Below, in pieces: positions 55,362-64,000 of a DNA stretch of 64,000 nt. Position numbers and translations under genes: made by a program. The stretch covers positions 62,001-126,000 of the forward strand of contig NZ_FQUS01000015.1 in assembly GCF_900129315.1 (NCBI RefSeq). Direction: 5' to 3'. Within the stretch, counting starts at the first letter, position 1. Each line of letters opens with the position of its first letter. The stretch comes from Fodinibius roseus (GTDB lineage Bacteria > Bacteroidota > Rhodothermia > Balneolales > Balneolaceae). The notes under the pieces were generated by a model. The model was not told the DNA's origin, did not search any database, and saw only the letters and a program-made list of their open reading frames with translations.

Positions 55362-58286
55362 ATGGACAGACGACGGCTTTTCATTTTCCTGGCCTGCACT
55401 TTTTTTCCGCTTGCGGTGTGGGGACAGAGCGTGCAGCTTGCGGATTCCCTGCTGCAGAAAGGCAAGGATTATGATAACAGGGGAAACATGGGGCAGGCTG
55501 AATTCTACTACCGCGAAGCATATGACCTTTACCGGAATTTCAGAGATACCACTTCATGGCTGGAAGCAGGCAAAGAGTACGCCAGCGCCATGGTCTATCG
55601 ATCGAAGCATGACCAGGCAATGGAGCTGTATAGGATGCTTTTAACGATTGACCACCCTGCCAATGATACCTACAATCGCGGAGATCTCTATAACAGTATG
55701 GGGTGGGCGTCCAGCAAATCCGGGAAACCCACGGCGGCGCTGAACTACTATAATAAATCTTTGCCCCTGGCCGAAGAATCCGGTGACAATGAACTCATCG
55801 GCGTCGTATTTGATAATATTGGATCGGTTTATTATCGAAAGGGCAATTTTTCGAAAGCATTGGAGTTTAGCGAAAGAGCCCTGCCGTATTTTAAAAAGTT
55901 AGGCAGCGATCTCAGGATTAGTATTACCCTCAGTAATATTGGGAATATTTACAAAAAACTGTCTCTCTACAATCAAGCCCTTGACTATTATAACCGCAGC
56001 CTCAGACTTAGCGAGGAGGTGGGGGATGTACGCCGGCTGTCAACCGTATATAGTGCAATTGCAAGCGCACAAACAAGCCTGGGAAATTATGACCAGGCTT
56101 TGGTTGCCTACCAAAAAAGCCTGGAATACAGCCGGCAGGCAGGAGTGCCAAGCTTAGCAGCGGAGACCCTCAATAATATCGGACTTCTCTATAAACGCCT
56201 TGGCGAATACGATAAAGCCCGGGACTATTACCGGCAAAGCCTGAGTTTGAAAGAGAAGACCGGGAACCCGCAATCCCTGGCCACCACGACGATGAATCTC
56301 GGCAAAGTGCTTTGGGAGCTGGGTAATACCGAGGAGGCTTCCGACCATTATATAAAGGCTTTTGCATTGCGAAAACAGGCCGGCAATCCTTATAAAATGG
56401 CTTATTCGCTTAAAACCATGGTGGAGATGGAACTCCATAACCAAGATTATGGACAGGCTCGTGAATATGCCCGCCAATTAAAAGCAATCGGCGATTCCAC
56501 CGGTAATTATGCTGTTTTGGGAAACAGCGCTGCCTACTTTGGTGATATCAGTGCAGCAGAGGGAGCGGATCAGACCGCCCTTCAACACTATCGAAGGGCC
56601 TATGCTTTCAGCAAATTTTTACCGGGCCGTGAGCAGCTGGTATCGCTCCAGCGATTGGCCCGCCAGTTTCATAAGCTGAATTCCGACAGCGCCGTGGTAT
56701 ATGGACAAAAAGCGGTGAACATTATCGAACAGACCCGGATGAAGGCGGGATCCACCTCAGATCTCAAGGCGGGATATTTTAAAAAGTATTCCGACTTTTA
56801 TACCCGGCTGGCTTCCTGGGTGCTGAAATACGAACAGGACAGGTCCCGCGCTTTTCGGCTGGTAGAGCAGGCCAAAGCCCGTTCCTTCAGCGATGAGCTG
56901 GCTAAAGCATCTCAAAATATTGACCAGCAGCTTCCCGACGCAGTTCGGATTAGCCGAAAGGAACGGAGAAACAGCATAGACAGCCTTTTTACCCGATTGG
57001 AATTATCCGATAATCAAGAGGAACAAGCCCGGTTAAGTGATGAAATCCGAAGAGCGGAGTTAGAGTATGCTGCTTATGAAAACAAACTGGCAAGCCAGTA
57101 TCCCGAACTCAAAAAGATGGAGCTCCCGGGGTCCATCGGGCTGGAACGCGCGCAGACCCTTGTGGATGAGGAAACAGCTGTGCTCGAATATGCGATTGCC
57201 GGCAATAAGCTGATTACGTTTCTCATCGGCCGGGATGAGGTGCGTATCGAACAGGTTTCGCTGCCCGGTACCCGGCCGCTGGGCGAAGAGCTGACGACAC
57301 GCGTCGCCCGTTTCAGGGAAATGATTTTATCCAATGCCGGGCGGGATGAGTTGCGGGCAGCATCCGATAAATTGTATAATTTGCTGATAAAGCCCTTTGA
57401 AGAATCACTCGGCGGCTATTCGAATATCATTATTGTCCCCGACGGGGCCCTGGTCTACCTGCCTTTTGAGGCGTTATTGGGGGACGAGGGGTATCTAATA
57501 GAAGGATTCCGGATTAAATATGAACCCTCGCTTACCAGTCTTACTCTTTTGGAGAAACCCAAAGCCGTCGACCGAAAAGAGTTGCTGGCCGTGGCGGGTT
57601 CACAATCTTCGGGAAATGCCGGGGGTCGGCCCGCCAGCGCCAACCAGCTTTCAGCCCTCCCCTCAACGCTCATTGAGGTGGATTCTATCGCCTCCCATTT
57701 CCGGCAGGTTTCTATCCTCAAAGAAGAACAGGTTTCCGAACGAGCGTTTAAGAATCTGCTGCAAGAGAATCGCTACCGGTATGTTCATTTGGCCACCCAT
57801 GGTATCATTGATGAAAATCGCCCCGGCCGAAGCGGACTGACCCTTTCGGCGGGAGGAGAGCTTACCCCTTCTTCCACAGAGGATGGGATGTTGCGCAGCT
57901 CCGAGATCTTCGGTTTGGATGTCAGATCGGATATGGTCGTTCTGAGTGCCTGCAATACCGGACTCGGTAAACTGGTGGAAGGGGAAGGCATGCTGGGAAT
58001 GCAGCGATCGTTCTTCTATGCGGGTACCGCAACGGTGATTGTCAGTCTTTGGAATGTTTATGATCGCTCGACCGCCTCTTTGATGAATGAGTTTTACAAA
58101 GCGCTGATTAACAGTACCGCGGAAGAAGGCTGGATGAACACCGTGCTGAGGTGGGTTGGATGGGACCGATCGATTCCCTTCGGCAGGAAAGCGACGGCGA
58201 TGCGCCGGGCCAAGCTGAAGATGATTAACCATCCGCTGTATAATCACCCGGTTTACTGGGCGCCGTTTATTGTCGTGGGGAGGTAA
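55362..58286 (+). CDS. CHAT-domain tetratricopeptide repeat protein, secreted
   Basis: 974 residues. Signal peptide about 1-22 (FLACTFFPLAVWGQS). Some eight to ten TPR units between residues 40 and 460 (GDLYNSMGWASSKSGKPTAA, NIGSVYYRKGNFSKAL and others). A coiled linker follows, then a CHAT caspase/separase-like domain about 640-970. The catalytic pair appears intact: H813 in HLATHG and C864 in LSACNTGLG. CHAT proteases cut specific protein partners, but here the export signal suggests a periplasmic role. A sigma factor and a TPR membrane protein lie 2.7 kb downstream and may be functionally linked. Confidence 0.9.
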   Translation: MDRRRLFIFLACTFFPLAVWGQSVQLADSLLQKGKDYDNRGNMGQAEFYYREAYDLYRNFRDTTSWLEAGKEYASAMVYRSKHDQAMELYRMLLTIDHPANDTYNRGDLYNSMGWASSKSGKPTAALNYYNKSLPLAEESGDNELIGVVFDNIGSVYYRKGNFSKALEFSERALPYFKKLGSDLRISITLSNIGNIYKKLSLYNQALDYYNRSLRLSEEVGDVRRLSTVYSAIASAQTSLGNYDQALVAYQKSLEYSRQAGVPSLAAETLNNIGLLYKRLGEYDKARDYYRQSLSLKEKTGNPQSLATTTMNLGKVLWELGNTEEASDHYIKAFALRKQAGNPYKMAYSLKTMVEMELHNQDYGQAREYARQLKAIGDSTGNYAVLGNSAAYFGDISAAEGADQTALQHYRRAYAFSKFLPGREQLVSLQRLARQFHKLNSDSAVVYGQKAVNIIEQTRMKAGSTSDLKAGYFKKYSDFYTRLASWVLKYEQDRSRAFRLVEQAKARSFSDELAKASQNIDQQLPDAVRISRKERRNSIDSLFTRLELSDNQEEQARLSDEIRRAELEYAAYENKLASQYPELKKMELPGSIGLERAQTLVDEETAVLEYAIAGNKLITFLIGRDEVRIEQVSLPGTRPLGEELTTRVARFREMILSNAGRDELRAASDKLYNLLIKPFEESLGGYSNIIIVPDGALVYLPFEALLGDEGYLIEGFRIKYEPSLTSLTLLEKPKAVDRKELLAVAGSQSSGNAGGRPASANQLSALPSTLIEVDSIASHFRQVSILKEEQVSERAFKNLLQENRYRYVHLATHGIIDENRPGRSGLTLSAGGELTPSSTEDGMLRSSEIFGLDVRSDMVVLSACNTGLGKLVEGEGMLGMQRSFFYAGTATVIVSLWNVYDRSTASLMNEFYKALINSTAEEGWMNTVLRWVGWDRSIPFGRKATAMRRAKLKMINHPLYNHPVYWAPFIVVGR

Positions 58287-58336
58287 TGGCAGATGATAAG
58301 CAAAAAGTATTAAGTGTCACGTAGAAAAGCCTTGTC

Positions 58337-60049
58337 CTATAAATCGGTTTTCGTAATTTCGATAAACTCCTGGTTATCCACGGAGGGGGCTTCATCTGCA
58401 TTGGCAATCATAACGGCAGAGGCATAAATGGTACGGACGATCCCGGCCATTTTTTCAAAGCGGATTTTATGTACCTCGTCAGAGGGACGATGATAGTCCT
58501 CATGCACGCCTGTGAAGAAGAAGGCAAAGGGAACGCCCAGCCGGCCGAAATTCCAGTGATCACTGCGCCGGTAGAACTGGTTGGGATCCTTCAGGTCGTT
58601 ATATTTTTTATTGAGGGTAATCTGTCCCGATCGGCGATTGGCCGCTTTGATCAGGCTGTCCAGCTCAGAGGAAATTAATTCACTCCCGATGATATAGGCG
58701 TAATTTTCCACCCCTTTTTGTTGGTGTTCTTCGTCAATACGTCCGATCATATCCATGTTTAGATTGGCTACGGTCTTCTCTATGGGGAATACCGGGTGGT
58801 CGGAGTAGTAGCGCGAGCCCAACAACCCCTTTTCCTCTCCCGTAACATTCAAAAACAGAATGCTGCGCCGGGGAGAAACCCCATTTCGAGCCGCTTCCCG
58901 GAAAGCGTGGGCCATATTAAGCATAGCTACGGTACCGCTGCCGTCATCGTCGGCCCCGTTGTAAATGCGATCCCCGGTAGAGTCGGGCTGACCGATCCCT
59001 ACGTGATCATAATGAGAGGTCACTACGACCACTTCATCTTTCAGTTGTGGATCGGCTCCTTCCAGGTAGGCCAGAACGTTTTTCGTTTCCAGGGAGACTT
59101 CACGCTCATAGGGAATTTGTGAAAGTCCGTAGTCCAGGGGCCTGGGAGTAAAATCCGTAATATTTTGTATAATCTTCTCTCGTAACCCGGTCAGCGAAGC
59201 GGGGTTCTCCAGCCTGAGCAGCCTGGTGGCCATCGTTGGGCTTACCACGTTGTACCCGTTGCTGAATTCCTGCGATGGTACGGAGTCATCGCGATAAGCC
59301 AGTCGCATATTTGTTGGTTTACCGAAGTCGCTCTGCTTTTGGGCGGCCGACGACCGGAATTCTTCGCCGGCCATATCGGAAATAAGCAGCATTCCCTCGG
59401 CTCCCTGGCTAAAGATGCTGCTGAACCGGGCCCGCGCACCGATAGATGGATCAACCAGCGTGTCCCCATCTATTATGTGAGGAATATCCTGAAACACCAT
59501 CACCCATTTGCCCTGCAAATCCATCCCCTTCAAATGATGGAGACCGCGGGACGGATCATTGACGCCAAAGCCTGCGAAGACGATTTGCCCGCTCAGGGAA
59601 TCGGTACCGCCAAAAGCGCGAATGAAGTCTCCCGTAGCGTTCCTGCTGGATACGGAACGACTTGCCGGTTGCTTTTGATCCTCGTTCATAGCAAATATTT
59701 TGAATACGATGCTGTCGCGTTGAGTAGCAGTGAGTTTAAATTTTTGAAAGTAGCTGCGGGACTCACCGGCGGGCTGCATATTCATTTCACGATATTGATT
59801 CGCGAGATAACGGGCGGCTTTTTTTTGTCCGGGCATTGCCGTTTCACGTCCCTCCATCGAGTCAGAAGCAAAAACCGTCAGATGCTGCCGCAGGAAGTCT
59901 GTCGTAATTTCGTCCTGGTACGCCAGCAGGCGCTCGGTATTTGTCGCTATTGATGGCTGTGTTTCCTTCCGGACTGATTGTTCGGTACTGCTGCAGCCAG
60001 ACACGGCCCAAAAAAATCCTGCAGCTGCTAATAGGATGATGCGTCTCAT
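58337..60049 (-). CDS. M28 family zinc metallopeptidase, lipoprotein
   Basis: 570 residues from the ATG at 60049. The frame extends to 60100, but that would overlap scpA; from 60049 the sequence begins with a lipoprotein signal (AAAGFFWAVSGC). Two-zinc M28 ligands: SHYDHVG, NGADDDGSGTVAML, TGEEKGLLGSRYY, LNMDMIGRID and the last His in YHRPSDEVH. A PA-like insert lies about residues 140-290. It is an aminopeptidase- or carboxypeptidase-like enzyme of the periplasm. It follows scpA by 28 bp. Confidence 0.92.
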   Translation of the reverse strand: MRRIILLAAAGFFWAVSGCSSTEQSVRKETQPSIATNTERLLAYQDEITTDFLRQHLTVFASDSMEGRETAMPGQKKAARYLANQYREMNMQPAGESRSYFQKFKLTATQRDSIVFKIFAMNEDQKQPASRSVSSRNATGDFIRAFGGTDSLSGQIVFAGFGVNDPSRGLHHLKGMDLQGKWVMVFQDIPHIIDGDTLVDPSIGARARFSSIFSQGAEGMLLISDMAGEEFRSSAAQKQSDFGKPTNMRLAYRDDSVPSQEFSNGYNVVSPTMATRLLRLENPASLTGLREKIIQNITDFTPRPLDYGLSQIPYEREVSLETKNVLAYLEGADPQLKDEVVVVTSHYDHVGIGQPDSTGDRIYNGADDDGSGTVAMLNMAHAFREAARNGVSPRRSILFLNVTGEEKGLLGSRYYSDHPVFPIEKTVANLNMDMIGRIDEEHQQKGVENYAYIIGSELISSELDSLIKAANRRSGQITLNKKYNDLKDPNQFYRRSDHWNFGRLGVPFAFFFTGVHEDYHRPSDEVHKIRFEKMAGIVRTIYASAVMIANADEAPSVDNQEFIEITKTDL

Positions 60050-60077
60050 AGATGTGAACTGTAGTTCCATGTTGTCA

Positions 60078-60821
60078 TTAGGTCGCGCTGATAATTTCAT
60101 CCACCGGTTTTAAATCGAGAAAAAAGTCTGTCGGATCGTCATTTTCTATATACAAGTTAATTTGTCGTTCCTTAAGCATTTCTAAGATTGCAAGGAAAGT
60201 GACAACAATTTTCGTCCGGTTTTGCAACTCGAAACACAGTGTCCGGAATGCTGTTCGCCCCCGTTCCTGCAGCTGATGTAATATATATTCGGTCTGCTCT
60301 TCAATGGTATATTCGATTTTTTCAACGTGATGAACTGATTTCTGCTTCTTTATATCGGCCAGCACTTTTTTAAATGCGGACATCAGGTCGAACATCGTTA
60401 CGTTCTTCAGGGCTTCTCCGCTGGCTTGTTTCTCTACCTGGTCGGCTTCGGGATTCCCCCGGAAGTGTTTTTTCCGGGCCTCTTCTTCAATAGACTCCAT
60501 TTTTTCGGCCATCTCCTTGTAGCGCTTGTATTCCAGCAGCCGTTGAACCAGCTCATAGCGGGGATCGTGCTCATCCAGCTCTTCATCCGACTCTTCCTGG
60601 GGCAGCATCATCCTGGCCTTGATCGACATGAGCATACTGGCCATCAGGATAAATTCGCTGGCTACATCCAGATCCAGCTCCTCCATTAAGTTGATATATT
60701 CGAGGAACTGGTTGGTAATATAGGAGATAGGAATATCATAAATATCGAGTTCGTCTCTCTTGATAAAAAAGAGGAGCAGATCCAGGGGACCTTCAAAATT
60801 TTTTAACCGTACGCGATACAT
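60078..60821 (-). CDS. scpA: Segregation and condensation protein A
   Basis: 247 residues, normal for ScpA, the kleisin that bridges SMC heads with ScpB. N-terminal signature: FEGPLDLLLFFIKRDELDIYD and the IPISYITNQFLEYI helix. The C-terminal winged-helix part (GRTAFRTLCFELQNRTKIVVTFLAILEMLKERQI) binds the SMC cap. No scpB is seen nearby. It precedes the M28 peptidase on the same strand. Confidence 0.95.
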   Translation of the reverse strand: MYRVRLKNFEGPLDLLLFFIKRDELDIYDIPISYITNQFLEYINLMEELDLDVASEFILMASMLMSIKARMMLPQEESDEELDEHDPRYELVQRLLEYKRYKEMAEKMESIEEEARKKHFRGNPEADQVEKQASGEALKNVTMFDLMSAFKKVLADIKKQKSVHHVEKIEYTIEEQTEYILHQLQERGRTAFRTLCFELQNRTKIVVTFLAILEMLKERQINLYIENDDPTDFFLDLKPVDEIISAT

Positions 60822-61021
60822 CGATTAGTATTAGTGTTTATGTGATATTTAATACTTCTGTCTCGGTTAGCGTTGGGATTGTTACACCTTAAACGCCATT
60901 TCTTAACCTTTATTTGTGCAAAAAAGGGAATTTTTGCCGCTTTTACTACCGAAATTTGTAAAATTAAGGCAGCATATTTTTATTACCTTGTTTTAACTAC
61001 TTTAGCGCCGATTTTTTAACC

Positions 61022-61564
61022 ATGGATTATTCTGAATTGGTGACTGCCCTGAATGAAGGTAACACCAGGAAAGTCAATAAACTGATAGCAGCTATACGTC
61101 CCCGGCTTCTGGCTTTTCTGAGAATTCATATGAATGCCAGTGAGGATGACGCTAAAGATATATCTCAGGAGGCGTTGCTTACGGCTATTCAAACCATTAA
61201 AAAGGATCAGATAAAAAATCCTGACAAAGTGGTTTCATATATCCTGACCATCTGCCGGAACGCTTATCTCAAGACCCGGATGAATCAACGGACCACCCCG
61301 CTTGAGGAAGCCGGCCGGCAGTGGCAGGGGCCCCGGCAGCTGCAATCACTGCTGGACAAGGAACAGCAGCAACTCCTGCAATGGTGTCTGGATAAGCTTA
61401 AAGAGCATCATCGAAAATTTATACAATACTGGTTTGATCATCCGGACGCCCATTCTAAAAAAGTTGCTGAACATTTTAATATCAGTGTTAACAGTGTCTG
61501 GACCCGAAAACACCGTCTCATTAAGAAGCTAAATGAGTGCTATCAAAAAAAGAGTAACTTGTAA
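61022..61564 (+). CDS. Sigma-70 family RNA polymerase sigma factor, ECF-like
   Basis: 180 residues. Region 2 (LLAFLRIHMNASEDDAKDISQEALLTAIQTI) and region 4 (HHRKFIQYWFDHPDAHSKKV, then AEHFNISVNSVWTRKHRLIKKL) are recognisable but diverged from the FecI type. No FecR follows; a membrane TPR protein follows 101 bp later. This resembles other Bacteroidota sigma/TPR pairs near CHAT-TPR genes. Confidence 0.85.
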   Translation: MDYSELVTALNEGNTRKVNKLIAAIRPRLLAFLRIHMNASEDDAKDISQEALLTAIQTIKKDQIKNPDKVVSYILTICRNAYLKTRMNQRTTPLEEAGRQWQGPRQLQSLLDKEQQQLLQWCLDKLKEHHRKFIQYWFDHPDAHSKKVAEHFNISVNSVWTRKHRLIKKLNECYQKKSNL

Positions 61565-61665
61565 TGTAAGGATTTGCTCTCAATACGATCTTACTTATAA
61601 AGAGAAGCCTGTAATAGCCCTTTTAAGGGTACTACAGCCGTTATCACACCAAAAAGACACACGAT

Positions 61666-62463
61666 ATGGCACGCGATGTAGAACTGGAAAAACAAATTGA
61701 CGCCTATGTCAAGGGGCATTTGACCGAGAAGCAGGCCCAGGAGCTTTGGGAAGAGCTGCTCAAAAATCCCGGGTATATTGAGCTTTTGAATACGGAGATC
61801 AGTCTTCGCAACATGGTTACAGAAGCCGACAGCGGCAAATCTTCATCAGGTACAAAACAGCGTCATGCTCTGATCCATTCCCTGCAAAATTCCTGGAAAT
61901 GGGCAGCCGCAGCGGTAGCTATCGTCATTGTGGCTGTTGCGGTTAACTTTTTCTTGATGGATACGGAACAGACCCTCGACGAGCTGGCGTTGAACGAAAT
62001 TCCCTTGTCCGAAAGCCTTGCCTCTGCTCCTGCCCTCCGGTCGGGGCAAGCCCGGAGCACTCCCGGAGATTCGCTGCTAAACCGGGGATTTAAAGAAGCC
62101 ATATCAGGTAATATTTCGAAAGCTATGGAATTATATGATGTTATCATACAAGAATATCCGGATCAGCCTTCAGCTGTTCAGGCGTACCTTAACAGGGGGA
62201 TCATTCAATTTAACCGGTATAACTATGAAGGGGCCATTGTCTCATTTAAGGAGGTCGTCGGCAAAGCAGAAGAACAATCCTTCCTTCGTGAAAAGGGATA
62301 CTGGTATTTGGGGAATGCATATATCAACACCGATAGCTTAAGCCGGGCTCACGAGGCCATCTTCGAGGTCTACTCCATGGAAGGGGTTTACCGAAATCCC
62401 GCCGGTGATATCTTGCAAAAACTGGACAAGCAGCTGGGCAACCCTCCCGGAAAATATGATTAA
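61666..62463 (+). CDS. Membrane TPR protein, possible anti-sigma factor
   Basis: 265 residues. Cytoplasmic N-terminal helices (EKQIDAYVKGHLTEKQAQELWEELLKNPG), one membrane helix (about 76-97, WKWAAAAVAIVIVAVAVNFFL), then a periplasmic domain with TPR units (ALNEIPLSES is linker; NISKAMELYDVIIQEYPDQPSAVQAYLNRGIIQF). The layout resembles an anti-sigma factor with a protein-binding sensor domain. Its partner would be the sigma factor encoded upstream. No zinc-binding motif is visible. Confidence 0.72.
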   Translation: MARDVELEKQIDAYVKGHLTEKQAQELWEELLKNPGYIELLNTEISLRNMVTEADSGKSSSGTKQRHALIHSLQNSWKWAAAAVAIVIVAVAVNFFLMDTEQTLDELALNEIPLSESLASAPALRSGQARSTPGDSLLNRGFKEAISGNISKAMELYDVIIQEYPDQPSAVQAYLNRGIIQFNRYNYEGAIVSFKEVVGKAEEQSFLREKGYWYLGNAYINTDSLSRAHEAIFEVYSMEGVYRNPAGDILQKLDKQLGNPPGKYD

Positions 62464-62600
62464 TGCTGGGTAAATGGATCGCGATCCATAGCTAAATCTT
62501 GCGAAATTGTGAATTTTATTTTTCCACTTAGAAAATTTAAAAATAATGAGTTAATTTTATTGGTCATTCATTGGTTCGCTAATAGATTAACTCTACCATT
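62464..62600. promoter_or_regulatory. Leader region of ruvB
   Basis: 137 bp, AT-rich, with no repeat or hairpin of note. Confidence 0.3.
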
Positions 62601-63614
62601 TTGCAAAACCCTCTTTTAGATGCCGAAGAAAATGACGAAGCTTACGAGCAGTCGCTTCGTCCCACTCGCATCAGTGAGTTTATCGGGCAAAAAAAAGTCC
62701 TGAAAAACCTTTCTGTTTTTATCAAAGCTGCCCAACAGCGCCATGAAGCACTCGATCATGTCATCCTCTCTGGTCCCCCGGGACTGGGCAAGACGACGCT
62801 TGCCCATATTATTGCCAATGAGATGGGTGTGCAGATTAAACCCAGTACGGGCCCGGTCCTGGAGAAGCCGGGCGATCTGGCGGGGATGCTGACGAACCTC
62901 GAAGAGGGCGACGTGCTCTTTATCGATGAAATTCACCGGCTAAACCCGGTCGTGGAGGAGTATTTGTATTCTGCGATGGAAGATTACCAGCTGGATATTG
63001 TTATTGACTCGGGTCCCAACGCCCGCAGTATTCAGATTGAGCTTAACGACTTCACTCTTGTGGGGGCCACCACCCGTAAAGGGTTGTTAACGGCTCCCTT
63101 GCGTGCCCGGTTCGGTATCGACATGCGGCTCGACTATTATGATGTGGAGCTGCTGCAGCGCATTGCCCTTCGTACTGCGGCCATCCTGAATATGGGAATT
63201 ACGGACCGGGGCGCCCATGAAATTGCGCGTCGCAGCCGTGGAACTCCCCGGATCGTCAACAAGCTGTTGCGCCGGACCCGTGATTTTGCGCAGGTCGAAA
63301 ATATGGATACCATTACCGACGAGATTGCCGATGTTGCGCTCAATGCGCTGGATGTAGATCAAAACGGATTCGATGAGATGGATATCCGGATCCTGAATGC
63401 CATTATTGAGAACTACGATGGCGGACCTGTGGGACTGGGGACGCTCAGCGTAGCCGTGGGTGAGGACAAGGGAACGATCGAAGAGGTGTATGAACCGTTC
63501 CTCATTAAAGAAGGATTTCTTCAGCGTACTCCCAAGGGACGTATTGCCACCCGCAAAGCTTTTAACTATATAGGGGTCGACTACAGAAGTACGGATAATG
63601 ACCTTTTCGATTAG
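62601..63614 (+). CDS. ruvB: Holliday junction branch migration DNA helicase RuvB
   Basis: 337 residues. Walker [15 protein letters not shown], Walker [10 protein letters not shown], sensor 1 GATTRKG and arginine finger APLRARFG. The C-terminal winged helix ([21 protein letters not shown]) contacts the junction. It starts with TTG at 62601. It works with RuvA and RuvC, neither seen here. Confidence 0.97.
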   Translation: MQNPLLDAEENDEAYEQSLRPTRISEFIGQKKVLKNLSVFIKAAQQRHEALDHVILSGPPGLGKTTLAHIIANEMGVQIKPSTGPVLEKPGDLAGMLTNLEEGDVLFIDEIHRLNPVVEEYLYSAMEDYQLDIVIDSGPNARSIQIELNDFTLVGATTRKGLLTAPLRARFGIDMRLDYYDVELLQRIALRTAAILNMGITDRGAHEIARRSRGTPRIVNKLLRRTRDFAQVENMDTITDEIADVALNALDVDQNGFDEMDIRILNAIIENYDGGPVGLGTLSVAVGEDKGTIEEVYEPFLIKEGFLQRTPKGRIATRKAFNYIGVDYRSTDNDLFD

Positions 63615-63655
63615 CTGTTCCGATCTTTTCTTTGCAGAGGTTGCGGTCACTTATA

Positions 63656-63796
63656 GAGGGTTTTGAAAAACCGGGAATTCTGATCAATATCAGCCCTTGA
63701 GCGAATATAAAACCACAGCATATCAAGGTATATGTGAGGATGTTGAATGCACGAAAATGCAGAGATCGGCAAAAAGAACAGTTTTGCAAAGCTCTC
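63656..63796 (-). repeat. MITE-like element, subfamily I, internal deletion, 141 bp
   Basis: Left in window: GAGGGTTTTGAAAAACCG; right: CAGTTTTGCAAAGCTCTC. It matches both ends of the long copies with the middle missing. No exact target duplication (TTATA and TGTTA). The family left end faces metK 97 bp away. Confidence 0.7.
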
Positions 63797-63893
63797 TGTT
63801 AAAAAGCAAAAACTATGATCTGCAATGTTATCCAGTTTTTTGTAGCTTCAAGGCTTCATAATATTCAATCATATTCACGAATTTTTAGTACTG

Positions 63894-64000
63894 ATGAAAA
63901 ACCTTTTTACCTCCGAATCGGTCTCAGAGGGCCATCCTGATAAAGTTGCGGATCAAATTTCTGATACCATATTAGACGCTATGCTCGAACAGGATCCCGA
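63894..64000 (+). CDS. metK: S-adenosylmethionine synthetase, N-terminal fragment
   Basis: Only the first 35 codons are present. The opening reads [20 protein letters not shown], then [12 protein letters not shown], the highly conserved MetK N-terminus including the ATP-binding GHPDK. The enzyme makes S-adenosylmethionine from methionine and ATP. A MITE-like element lies 97 bp upstream. No SAM riboswitch was recognised in the leader. Confidence 0.95.
   Translation, partial: MKNLFTSESVSEGHPDKVADQISDTILDAMLEQDP

Noticed and set aside
62590-62612. MITE-end-like TTTTGCAAAACCCTC at the ruvB start
   Set aside because: Only the first bases match; it encodes the conserved RuvB N-terminus and no opposite end is present.
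63797-63893. Possible SAM riboswitch before metK
   Set aside because: No conserved riboswitch core or pseudoknot could be identified in the short leader.
1-64000. tRNA, rRNA or CRISPR arrays
   Set aside because: No T-loop-like sequence outside genes, no rRNA segment and no regularly spaced repeats were found.

Overview
The window comes from a bacterium of the Bacteroidota / Balneolota-Rhodothermota group, most likely a Balneolales-type marine or halophilic heterotroph. This is inferred from gene content: a SusC/SusD pair with an ECF sigma factor and FecR, planctomycete-type PSCyt1/DUF1501 genes, CHAT-TPR proteins, tandem YceI genes and mostly weak Shine-Dalgarno sites. No rRNA, tRNA, CRISPR array, prophage or intact insertion sequence was seen.

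Layout. 1-4 kb: the tail of an outer-membrane receptor, then a minus-strand oxidative sugar operon (SDR dehydrogenase, SMP-30 lactonase, IlvD/Edd sugar-acid dehydratase). 4-11 kb: a minus-strand PSCyt1-DUF1549/1553 lipoprotein, a Tat-exported DUF1501 protein and a membrane cytochrome with leucine-rich repeats. 11-15 kb: gnd, gntK and a UPF0489 protein, then two small hypotheticals. 15-18.5 kb: htpX, a group II PLP decarboxylase and a TetR regulator. 18.7-27.5 kb: a secreted purple-acid-type phosphatase convergent with a sigma/FecR/SusC/SusD nutrient-uptake operon. 27.8-32.4 kb: NfeD protease, slipin, a Gfo/Idh/MocA oxidoreductase and a YdjM-type membrane protein. 32.4-41.5 kb: a repeat-rich gap, an RND efflux pair, a PhoX-type phosphatase, DoxX and a beta-barrel protein. 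42-50 kb: two NAD(P)H oxidoreductases, an orphan receiver, tandem YceI proteins and an NtrC-type two-component system. 50-64 kb: DinB, an HTH protein, Nudix, CDP-alcohol transferase, ftsY, a CHAT-TPR protease-like protein, an M28 peptidase, scpA, a sigma factor with a membrane TPR protein, ruvB and the start of metK.

The most unusual signal is a family of short non-coding elements (133-382 bp) with terminal inverted repeats and, at several copies, 5-6 bp target duplications. Seven copies were found, all intergenic. In six the same end faces the start codon of the next gene, twice at only about 12-19 bp. They resemble MITEs that may carry promoters or 5' UTRs. A second short motif sits at gene 3' ends and inside the long MITE copies. 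Other points of interest are an antisense-oriented intrinsic terminator between fecR and susC, a candidate 28-codon ORF upstream of the CHAT gene, a group II intron-like fragment before the RND genes, and an orphan receiver that appears derived from the neighbouring NtrC-type regulator.
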